NCBI GenBank assembly: GCA_028554755.1 | Contig: JAPTOF010000001.1 | Location: forward strand, 38,025,501-38,089,500 | Direction: 5' to 3' | From: Cordia subcordata | Taxonomy: Eukaryota; Streptophyta; Magnoliopsida; Boraginales; Cordiaceae | DNA length: 64,000 nt | Shown: positions 46,940-56,631 of the stretch, in pieces | How the letters are laid out: the number at the start of each line of letters is the position of its first letter | Numbering within the stretch: position 1 is the first letter of the stretch | Translations under genes and position numbers: made by a program | The notes under the pieces: generated by a model | Database searches by the model: none | Seen by the model: only the letters and a program-made list of their open reading frames with translations | Told to the model about the DNA's origin: nothing

Positions 46940-47770
46940 TAGTAACAAATTCGAACTTAGAAAATTGGATTTTGAATTTCAAATGTCAGATTCCCTGCCA
47001 CAACGTCAAATCGTTGGCCTGGGTGAAATACAGCGGAACCCTAATTCAAATGGTACAAGTTCGAAATATCCATCTCGAACTTCTGAAGCTCGAATTGTAA
47101 CCTAACTCGAATTTTAAAAACTCGAAACATTAAACTCGAACTTCTAAAGTTCAAAAGTTGAAAAAAATCAAACTTTTAAAGTTCAAAATTTTAAAATATT
47201 CGAACTTCTAAAGTTCGAAAAATCAGATCCCTGCCACAAATATTATTCTTTGCTCTGCTCGAAAAATGAGATCCATCTCGAACTTCTGAAGTTCGAATTG
47301 TAACCTAACTCGAATTTTAAAAACTTGAAACATTAAACTCGAACTTCTAAAGTTCGAAAGTTGAAAAAATCGAACTTTTAAAGTTCGAAAATTTAAAATA
47401 TTCGAACTTCTGAAGTTCGAAAATTGAGACCCCTGCCACAAATATTATTCTCTGCTCTGCTCTGCCCTCCATTACGTCGGAATCTTACAAACTCGAACTT
47501 CTAAAGTTCGAAACACGATATTTTTCTCTATTATTGTCTACCTTCTGATATTATTCTCTGCCCTCCGTCACATCGTCGCAGAAGGAATCTTGCAAACCCT
47601 AAGTAAAGGTAAGCACCCTGCTTTCGAACTTCAGCAGTTCGAAATTTTTACTGTTCAAAAATTTGAACTTTTGAAGTTCGATGTCGAACTTCGATCATTT
47701 GAAAGCTTGTATCAAATATTTTGAAACTTCCAAAGTTCGATATCAAGTTTTCATCATTCGACCTCGACCT
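46940..47770. repeat. Right subterminal palindrome array of the MULE
   Basis: About fifteen copies or half-copies of CGAACTTCTRAAGTTCG, partly in a larger direct duplication: the phrase GAACTTCTGAAG(C/T)TCGAATTGTAACC occurs at about 47080 and 47279, each followed by AACTCGAATTTTAAAAACT. It is the counterpart of the left array. Confidence 0.85.
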
Positions 47771-47865
47771 TTTAAACTTCAAAAAGTCTATATTTGCAAT
47801 TCTGCTTAAAACTGGACTATTTTTGGAAGCAAATTAAAAAATAAGGTTAAAAATAAAAATAATCC

Positions 47866-47875
47866 GTCAATTGAT
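47866..47875. repeat. Target-site duplication, right copy (GTCAATTGAT)
   Basis: Ten bases identical to 39711-39720. Duplications of 8-11 bp are the hallmark of Mutator-like elements. Confidence 0.9.
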
Positions 47876-48793
47876 AATCCTTGACCCAGAGAAAAGAAAA
47901 CAATTATTATCAACAGTCTTCGTATTTGGGGTATAATAAAATATGTTGGTTTGGTTCTCCTTCACAGCTCAATTTTGATAGATCTGAATTTTAAAGCTAA
48001 ATATAAAAATTGTACTCGGTGAATTTATAACTCATAATTTAAAAACTCTATGAAATACCAAATATTCTCGAGAGTCTCCTTTGAACGTTTTTCTCCAGAG
48101 ATTGACTAATGTCTCCCTATTAAGGGCTCCCAAGAATTGGCTTTTTCTAAAAGCCTTTATCTTATATAATCTTTGAAAAAAAGTATTTCTTTTGATAAAT
48201 TAAAATTTATGGCTTTTGTTAATGTTTGTCAAAAAGAATGTTTTCCAGGGAAAAAAAATACTTACATATATACACATATAAATATGTATAACATCTAATA
48301 TGTTAATGCAAGATTTGGCCATTATATAATTAATACTAAAATCAATTTTATTTCTTGTTGGTTTCACTCTACCAGGAATTGCTTTTGTCAAAGCATATTT
48401 TACAGGAAAAAAAAAATCACAAAACGGGATGACAGTAATGCAAATTTTACAGTTGAAACAGTAATGTTATTTTAAAATAAATATAATTTTTCCCTTCATA
48501 AATCTCTTCTAACTATTATCTAGCCCACTTGTCTTTCATTACACAACACAAATGGTACAGATAGCTCAGATAGAGAATTAAACATTCAATACCGAACAGG
48601 ACAGATCAGTATTTAACTATTCTATGAGCAAAATGTTAAACTTCTGAAGTTGCACGCACTAATTTCTCAATTTCTGTTTACCCCCAACCCCCAATTCAAC
48701 TCCGCTCCCCATGAAAGTCAAGCCCGAGCCATCACTCTTGTAGGGAGTAGCTTAAACCCAATCACTTGAGCTACTCCCTGAAGTCCTCTTCCA
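47876..48793. other. Intergenic DNA and 3' flank of dioxygenase A
   Basis: AT-rich, with MITE-like ends near 48125 (GAATTGGCTTTTTCTAAAAG). No gene was seen. The part next to 48794 is probably 3' UTR of the minus-strand gene. Confidence 0.45.
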
Positions 48794-51700
48794 CTAATTT
48801 CTCATTTTGAAACGTGACAATGCAGAAGTACCGTCAAGCCCTTTATTGTAATAGTGTCCGAGATAGTCCCCTATAGTGGTGTCCCTATAAATTTGAGGAT
48901 TTTCTTCAGATATCAGTTCCTGTATTGGTCCAAGAACTTTTGACATAATCCCTTTTTGATCAAAATGCGTTCTGAAGAAACTTGCCACTGAAATTCTGGG
49001 GCCTATTCTGTTTGCCAGTACTCTGTGATTGAGACTTTTGAACTTGTCATTGCTGATGATCTGAGACATGCATCGAGAAAACAAATTAGTTTATCATGTG
49101 CTGAGAGGGTGTTTGGCTAAGCACCTAAATAGTAAAAAAAAAAACATGTGAGAGAGTGTTTTTTTAGGTGCTTATAAGCACCCAAAAAGCAAAGCCAAAC
49201 ACCCTCTGAGTCTTCTTTTCCTACCAGATTAGAAGAGACCTTAGACAACCTTGAGCACAGAAGATATTATTGGATATAATTTTTCATAACAAATCGATGC
49301 TTAATTATTAGCCTATACTGAGATACCAATCCTTAGTTAAATATGAGATGTCCTCCGTGTGCCAAAGAGAAACTACAGTTTAGGCCCAACGTGGGATAGT
49401 GCACAACTTAATAGCAACTCAATTTTTGCTTTTCCTAGAAGTCAAAATTTTTCGCATATGCAAAAGTTTTATAGAAAAAATGCTTTGGAAAAAGACCAAT
49501 ATAAACAAGCCCCATGTCTGCACTCTTTGCTCAGAGTATGATTACATAATGTAAGAGACTAAATCAGGACAGTGTTGTACTTGCCTGTAATAGATCTGCA
49601 ATATTTATCACCAGAGCTCCAGGCAAGGGAGGGACATCAACCCATTGATCTTCATGAAGGATTTGAAGGCCACCAACTTGATCTTGTACAAGTATGGTAA
49701 AGAAGCAGCTGTCGGCATGACTACTAGTTGCAAGAGTCAGTTCTGGTTGTGGACATGCCGGATAGTAATGCCCTAAGAGGAAAAGCCCCTCGGCACAGCC
49801 CATGTTTTCCAGGTGACTAGGCTGAAGTCCCAGAGCTTCTGAGAACACTTCCAGCAGGCTTCTTCCAAAACTCATTATGTATTTCGAATATTCGAATATT
49901 ATGTCTCTGCATTCAGATACAATATATAACCGCAGGTCAAGTTTCCTGGTTCCTTAAATTTAGATTGAAGTCTACATATAGGATACAGGCAAGAGTACTA
50001 AATTAAATGATAGTAACAAGTAAGAATGAACATATTCTTACAACAAGCACGGAATATCGATGCAAAATGGAGAAATCTAACAAAGAACAAGTAGGGAAAG
50101 AAGAAGAAGACGCCTAAAGATTGCACTGTTCAGCATCTAAGGATTACATGGATTTTTGGTATCTGTTTAATCTGCAAAAGTGCCACTATAATCCGGATAT
50201 TTCAAGTAGTCTGGAATCTCTCATATCATATTTCAATGTTACAAAAGATTTCCGGACACAAAAATCCTCTTTCTCTATTTAACTAATCCCACAACACAGA
50301 GGCAGTCATAGGGCCTCTATATATATAATTTTGACACTGGAAAACTAATGGATTTTAGTGGTGATTCTCGGTTGGCTTTAATCAATGATCAGCCTCATTA
50401 TTGCATTCTTCCAATCTCAGATTTGCCTCTTGTTAATACTCTATCTCAGATTTGCCTTTTCTTTTTCCTAAGTGAGATTTGTGAATTTTCTTCTCAAGTT
50501 AGTAAATACCATGTTGTAATGTTTGGCAGACAACTGCTGAAAATAGTTTATAGCATATGACGATGAGTGATGATTCATTGATTCTTATTCAAATTCTTAC
50601 AGCTAGTTCATCAGCATTCCAAACTTCGCTCTATTTAGAAAACATCAATGTATCCAGTATATAATATAATTGAATCAATCCTAGGATGTATTATGGTAAA
50701 GTTAGAACAGTCAATTTGTTTTAACGGATCTGCCTCAAACTTCCATCCTTAATTCTATCTTCAACTTTCACAAGCAAAATATGAAGAAATGAAAAAATAA
50801 AGATATAGGAGGAGTCTAATCTTGGTTGCATGCAACCAGAAATCATCAAATCTTCTATCCTCTATTCCTATTATCAATATCTAGGCTTACAAGATCTGTA
50901 CACTATGCTTGAGACAACAGCCTTGGACTAAACACCTACTAGCCCAAAACGATTAATCCGAGTTATTATCCACTAAATTCTTTACCATGTATTCAACATG
51001 TTCTTCACCAATAAAATGAAAATTCTCAGATAATATGACTAAGACGGCGTCTGGCTTTGCTTATAAGCAGGTCAAACTTACTTAAACATAGAAAAAGAAA
51101 AAATTATACGTTTGGTAAAACCTGCTTATAAGCAGGTAAAAAACTAACTGCACCCCTCTATTTCTTTTAACCAAAATAAAAAGAACAACTCTGTATTTAA
51201 AACCATCACACTCCTACTTTAGTAAGCACATATTGGCCAAATATGTCATCAGTTTATAAGCACATTTTACCTATCCAAATAATTTTATGCCTATTAGTCA
51301 GTTGCTTGTAAGCATAAATAACTGCTTATAAGCATATATAAGCAACTTAAAAAAGCAAAACCAAACACCGTCTAAACCATTCTGGCTGCTGACATACCTC
51401 ACCACTGCAGGCAGCTCTTCAGGCTCAGGTGGATCAGGAGCCAAAATGCAAGAAATAGTATCCCTCCAATTAGCAACAGGGGACCTGTACAAGTCAAAAT
51501 TGCTATTGTAATAGAACTTTTTCGCAATGTTACGGGAATAAAACCGCTTTTTCTCTTCTGTATCTTGTTCATGAAATCTACGAACAGAATCAATCATTCC
51601 CTCTACAACACTTGCTGGAATTTCATGGTTGACCACCTGAAAGAAACCCCATGTCTCACAAGCTTCCTTAACTTGTTTGATGATTTTGCTTCGGCGTGTT

Positions 51701-51933
51701 TTATTATTCTCTATGCCTCCGAAGTCTATGATTGGAATACTGTATTTAGTATCACCAGGGCCCGAAAGCTTTTCATGATTAATGGTTTCGTGAAGAAAAA
51801 TTCGGGGGATTTTCACCACCCCAGCATCCACAAGTCCTTTTACACCAGCTTTTGATTCATCGAATTCTTTCAGCTCCTTTTCTCGATCGTAGCGTGATAC
51901 TACTGTAGCTGGAGCGTTTTTTGCGGTCATCAT
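48794..51933 (-). CDS. 2-oxoglutarate/Fe(II) dioxygenase A (ACC-oxidase-homolog / DOXC type)
   Basis: Three exons on the minus strand: 51398-51933, 49585-49906, 48794-49060 (1125 nt, 374 aa). The DIOX_N domain (about residues 60-170) opens [10 protein letters not shown] and contains [15 protein letters not shown]; the usual NHGIP motif has Gly replaced by Glu. The 2OG-Fe(II) domain carries the iron triad H242, D244 (HAD) and H298 (NHRV), and the 2-oxoglutarate anchor R308-x-S310 (RIS). Opening phrases [20 protein letters not shown] and PRIF place it with the E8/deacetoxyvindoline-4-hydroxylase-like ACCO homologs, cytosolic enzymes of specialised metabolism; the substrate is unknown. Intron 1 is GT-AG; intron 2 uses a GC donor (CAG|GCAAGT). 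Both introns contain MITEs. A paralog with the same structure lies divergently at 56632-58676. The HEIP change may affect activity, but all catalytic residues are present. Confidence 0.92.
49105..49206. mobile_element. Small PIF/Harbinger-type MITE in dioxygenase A intron 2
   Basis: 102 bp with ends GAGGGTGTTTGGC and GCCAAACACCCTC, flanked by TGA at 49102-49104 and 49207-49209. It sits about 45 bp from the exon 3 acceptor. Confidence 0.85.
51043..51372. mobile_element. PIF/Harbinger-type MITE in dioxygenase A intron 1
   Basis: 330 bp with ends GACGGCGTCTGGCTTTGCTT and AAAACCAAACACCGTC, flanked by TAA at 51040-51042 and 51373-51375. It shares the CTTATAAGCA motif of the smaller family members. 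It ends only 22 bp inside the intron from the exon 1 donor. Confidence 0.82.
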
Positions 51934-52079
51934 CTTGATGGAGTAAGTAACGGAAATGGAAACTGTTAAGGATGGATAGAGTTGTTGAGGTAAACTAGAT
52001 TAACACGCGTGATGCTGCAAGTGTGATGATATAAAAGAATTTGTGGATCTTAGTGGCATCGTTGAATACAATGTACACT

Positions 52080-52510
52080 AGGCCCCGCCCCTAACCCCAC
52101 TCCGGCCCCAGCCCTAGCCTCTCCCACGTGGGCTAGCGGCCCAAGCCCGGTGCCCGGGCCCCGAGCCCCCGTCCCCAGGATTCGACAGCCTGATTCCTAG
52201 CCTCGGGGACCTCGACCCCCAAGTCCCCGGGAACCGACCCTGGCGCCCCCGCCCCCTCGGACATGAGGACCTGGACCCGGCCCCCTCGACTCCTGGGCCC
52301 ATGAGATATCATAACCCGGCCCCTGTGCCCTGGGTTCGTAGGACTTGATGGCTCAGTCACTAAGAGCTGGGACCCCGAGATCTAACCCCTCGAACCCCGA
52401 GGTTGGGGCACCGGGGCCCTGGGGGGCTAGGGGCTGGGCAGAGTCTCACGTCCTCGAGTTCTAGGTCTTGGGTCCCAAGTCTGGGGGACTGGGCAGCCAG
52501 TTCCTATAGG
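52080..52510. repeat. GC-rich degenerate minisatellite-like block
   Basis: Roughly 430 bp of about two-thirds G+C in an otherwise AT-rich region. It is composed of short, imperfect words such as CCCCGAGCCCC, GGACCTCGACCCCC, GGGCCC and CCCGGG in both orientations. There are no stable repeat unit and no convincing protein, although long frames occur on the minus strand because stops are rare. It begins about 145 bp upstream of the dioxygenase A start codon. Confidence 0.7.
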
Positions 52511-54219
52511 TCGAGGGCTCGCCACCTGACAGCATGCATAAATATATTTTTTTGTATCATTAAAAATATTTTTCAATAATTTTTATGGGGAGAAAATTTT
52601 TTCTAAAGAAAACATTTTCATGGAAAATATTTTCTAAGGAAAACATTTTTCCACTGAAACAATCGAAGCCTTATTTGTAAGTAGAAAAATAAAACACACA
52701 CGTTTGATAATTGTGCTTATAAGCACGTAAAGTTGGCTTATAAACAACTAAAAGAAACACTACCCCTAACTTTCTTTAACTGTTATGTCCCTTAAAAACA
52801 CAAGAAAATTATAACGCTTTTAATAAAAAGTTGTCTTGAGTCATTTTAACAAACCTACTGCTTATAAAAATATATATTTACTAAACATGCCAATAGCTTA
52901 TAAGCACGTATTATCTAAACACTTCTCTACTTATTTAATATTCGCTTATAAGCATTCAAAGCTACTTATAAAAATTAATTGCTTGTAAGCAACTTAAAAA
53001 AGTCAAATGGGCTATAAGTAAGGTTGTTTGATCAAATAAAATGACGATTCCACCATTTAAAAAAAGAAAAGCAACATTCTTCTACTTTAACAAAAATATT
53101 TTTTTAGTCATTTAATAAGCACCACTTACAAATACATATTTGCCAACAATTTAATAGTTTATAAATATATTTTATCCAAATACTTTTTGACTTATTTGTC
53201 TTTTACTTATAAACATCTGAAGCTATTATAAATAACAATTACTTACAAGTAGTTTAAAAAAAATAAAGTCAAACGCCTTCTTGATTATTAAATTATTATG
53301 AGAATAACCGTTTATTACCCAAAAGTCACGTGAGTTCTGAAAAGAACAAAGCAATATGTTTCTGAATTGAAGAATTCACAAAGCTTGCATCCTAGATAGG
53401 TTCCGATGAAATCTATTTAGAGAAAATGGTGAGAGCATACTATATATGGTAATTCAAAGATAATATTCTTCAGCAAATTTATTCAGCCAACATTAACAGC
53501 TTATTTGGCTAAGCTTATTTGGGACTTATAAATTGTAAATAGTGAAAAACATATAATGAGTGTTTTTCTCTAAAAATTTATAAGCTAGAAAATAAGCAGT
53601 GTCGAACAGGCTTTAAATAAGAGTGGCGGAGTTTACATGCAACTGCTAATGGTTGCTTTCATGTATGTTACTTGATTGCTCGAGGAGAATTATCTTCTTT
53701 AATCACCTATATGAGTGGTGCAAATTGGAGGACATTCTGTCTGTTTTTCTCTTTTTTCATGATGAGAAACTACTCATACATAGGATTATATTAAATTTGT
53801 TCCAGAATTATAAATTCAGGGTTATAACAACATGTTTCCATACATATTCTGAATTAATTAAAGACCACTTAATATTTGCGACTAGAAAATTTAGTACCTT
53901 CTACAATAATCAATAGTTGTCTATCACAACACTGAGATGAGTGGATTAGTTAACAGTGACATGGGTGAGATGAAGTGAGTTAAAGCCTCTCAGCAAAGGA
54001 TTTGAAAATGTTATTGAAGGCCTTAAATCTACCATTGGCCACTCTATATATATTGGGTGAGATAATGTCCCAGTGGCATTTGTTAGTTTATCTCGGGCTG
54101 ATTTAGATCGACTTCTTTTCATTTAAGAAGTATTTTTTTCATGAAAAAATAATTTTCTGTGAGCCACATTACACAATATCTTGTCCTCAGGTATGAATGT
54201 TAATCCATATTGGATCTTT
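52511..54219. other. Intergenic AT-rich DNA with MITE-like fragments
   Basis: 52670-53030 and 53497-53615 contain GCTTATAAGCA and GGCTAAGCTTATTTGGG-type motifs in opposite orientations, resembling the small MITEs in this window. Complete ends with duplications could not be fixed. No gene was seen. Confidence 0.45.
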
Positions 54220-54310
54220 TATTAGCAGTGAAGGAAAATCATGACCACATCTTCTTTGAATGTGAATTTGCAAGAAGAATTTGGGACTTTGGGGGTGAGA
54301 ATGGCTAAGG
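54220..54310 (+). mobile_element. LINE remnant (reverse-transcriptase zinc-binding region)
   Basis: In one frame, about 25 codons read ENHDHIFFECEFARRIWDFG. This matches the H-x(2,3)-F-x-C-x-x-(A/S)-R-x-x-W pattern of the zf-RVT domain at the C-terminus of plant LINE polyproteins. Flanking codons carry stops. No other LINE domain was found nearby. Confidence 0.5.
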
Positions 54311-54459
54311 GTTGTGCTGATATGATAAAATGGCAACATACTACCTATTGGATCAATCATTTTGTTGAGGCAACAAACACTCCAAACTCTCATCATCAAA
54401 CTCTTTTCCCGTGCAGCTATCTTTCATTTTTGAAAGGAGAGAAACTTGCGTTTGCATTA

Positions 54460-55790
54460 GGATTTTGCTATTACCTAAGATTAGATTTTTGAGAATATCC
54501 TTTCTGATATTAAATACAAAATTTGTAAAGTTGACCAAATTTTTGAGAATATCCTTTTTTATATTAAATACAAAATTTGTAAAGTTGGTTGATTTTTTAA
54601 AAAATTTTGAGGTTCTAACATAAAATCAATTGGTGCTAGATAAAATAGTCCAAGATCTTATTAAGTGGTCACACGTGGACAATTGGTGCTAGATGCAGTA
54701 ACCCAAGATCTTATTAAGTGGTCATACGTGGACAAATTAGAATGTTATCAAACTCTTTTTTGGTACAACTATCTTTCATTTTTGAAAGGAGAGAAACTTG
54801 TGTTTGCAACAGGATTTTGCTATCACAGAAGATTAGATTTTTGACAGTATCCTTTTCTATATTAAATACAAAATTTGTAAAGTTGATTAGTTTTTTGAGA
54901 ATGCCCTTTTTGACATTAAATACAAAATTTGTGAACCTGGTAGATTTTCTAAAAAATTCCGAGATTCCAACCTAAAACCAATTAATGCTAGGAAGAGTAG
55001 CCTTTTTGACATTAAATATCTAAAGAATCCTAAAGTTCTAACCTAAAACCAATTGGTGTTAGGTGAGATAGCCTTTTTGACATTAAATATAGAATTTGTG
55101 AAGCTGGTAAATTTTCTAAAGAATCCTAATATTCCAATTAGTGCTAGGTGGAGTAGCCTTTTTGACATTAAATACAAAATTTGTGAAGTTGGTAAATTTT
55201 CTAAAGAATCTTGAGATTCCAATTGGTGCTAGGTGGAGTGGCCTTTTTGACATTAAATACAAAATTTGAAAAGCTGGTAGATTTTTTAAAAAATCCTGAG
55301 GTTCTAACGTAAAACCAATTAGTGTGCAGTCTTTTTGACGTGAAATAAAAAATTTGTGAAGTTGGTAGATTTTCTAAAGGATCCTGAGGTTCTAACCTAA
55401 AATTAATTGGTGGTAGGTGGAAGGTGGAGTAGCCTAAGATCCCAATTAGTATTAGGTGGAGTAGCCCAAGATTTTAAAAAGTTAAGTGAAGAATCTTGAG
55501 GTTCCAATCTAAAAATAATTAGTGCTAGATGTACTAGCCAGTCACGGGTGGCCAATTCCTGAGATTCCAATCTAAAACCAATTAGTGCTAAGTAGACTAG
55601 TCTAGGATCTTATTAAGTGGTTACACATGGACAAATTAGAACGTTACACGTAGATGAAAAAATGTCACACATAGATAAATATAACTGGCCCATAACCTAG
55701 GCTCTGATACCATCTAAAGAATCCTAAAGTTCCAACTTGAAACCAATTGAAGCTAGGTGGAGTAGCTCAAAATCTTATTAAGTGTTCTTG
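54460..55790 (-). repeat. Amplified LTR-tail array
   Basis: At least eight imperfect copies of a unit of about 90-110 bp built from CTTTTTGACATTAAATACA, AAATTTGTGAAGTTGGTA, TTCTAAAGAATCCTGAGGTT, CCTAAAACCAATTGGTGCTA and GGTGGAGTAGCC, mostly head-to-tail. Several carry a neighbouring CAAGATCTTATTAAGTGG block. Near 55709 the complement of a TGGTATCAGAG primer-binding site is preserved, so on the minus strand these look like the ends of a Copia-type LTR. The source element is not in the window. Confidence 0.6.
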
Positions 55791-56631
55791 AATTTTATGA
55801 ACTTTCTATGTAAGAGAAATAATACTCTAACAAATTTAAGAAAAATGCATTGAATAAACTTCTGTCAAGGAATTGGTTTTTAGGTTCTTTTGGCACAATC
55901 TTGACTTCTTCAAAGTCATCTTGATGTAATCTCTTGTAGATATTTTTCTAGTTTTAATTCAATATTGCCTCAGTAGAAAAAAAGAAAAACTAAAATCGAG
56001 TTTTTTTTCCTTTATTTTTTTCAAAAGTTATACAAAAAGAGCTTTTAAGAAAGGCCAATCCAGACAAACCCCTTATTATGATGCAAACTCTACGGGGATT
56101 GGTTAACTAGTCTAAACCTGGAGCTATGTTAACATATTGATGTGTCCTTGTTTAAAACGCAAAAGTTTTGACTTTATTGTATTTTTAGACACGGCTTGAG
56201 AAATTCAATCCAAACGAGCCTAGATCATTTGATTATTATCAAGCACTTAAATTAATAACTTAATGATCAACTTCTTGAGCAGACAATGTAGACTAGCTAT
56301 TAAAAAACCTAGGTTTCTTAAACATTCATCAAATGTAGCATCATCTTTTGTGAACTCCCACAAATGCAAGCAAAATAATAATGTATTCAATTCTTTCATT
56401 CAAAAGGCTTTTTCATTTTACATATATTTGTTTTCAACTTTCAAAAAGTGCCAAGAAAGACTCACAATCTATCATGGTGTAAAAAGTCAAAAGATCTAAG
56501 AATTGGACAAAGTCTAGTATATAATAATGGCTGGGCCGTCGTATTTTGGCCTTATTCCATACCCTACAATAAGATGCTCTTTCTCCTCACGATCATCATA
56601 TTTCTGTTCTGTCGGAAGCCTAAATTTGATA
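55791..56631. other. Promoter side of dioxygenase B
   Basis: AT-rich. MITE-like sequence is present near 56020-56220 (CCAATCCAGACAAACCC and CAATCCAAACGAGCC). An in-frame ATG at 56527 would extend dioxygenase B by 35 residues, but that extension has no homology to the family. Confidence 0.45.

Larger units (their letters stand above)
39721..47865. mobile_element. Complete Mutator-like element with MuDR transposase and plant-mobile-domain gene
   Basis: 8145 bp bounded by a perfect 10-bp duplication. The left terminus GGAAAATTTTTATTTGTAAC and the inverted right terminus GGATTATTTTTATTTTTAAC form imperfect inverted repeats that extend about 55 bp (both include CCYTATTTTTTAATTT). Just inside each end is an array of 19-bp palindromes based on TCGAACTTCWGAAGTTCGA. 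Two convergent genes follow: a plant-mobile-domain pseudogene (plus strand, 41594-43875) and a MuDR-type transposase pseudogene (minus strand, about 46725-44111). Both are broken by stops and shifts, so the copy is probably no longer autonomous. Duplication size, termini and transposase identify the superfamily firmly. The second gene is known from some TE-linked plant-mobile-domain proteins. Confidence 0.92.

Noticed and set aside
52114..52360. Overlapping minus-strand frames of 62 and 75 residues, Gly/Arg/Pro-rich
   Set aside because: Frames stay open only because the block is GC-rich; composition is repeat-driven with no domain.
56527..56631. N-terminal extension of dioxygenase B
   Set aside because: The 35 extra residues have no counterpart in the family or in paralog A; the ATG at 56632 gives the expected N-terminus.
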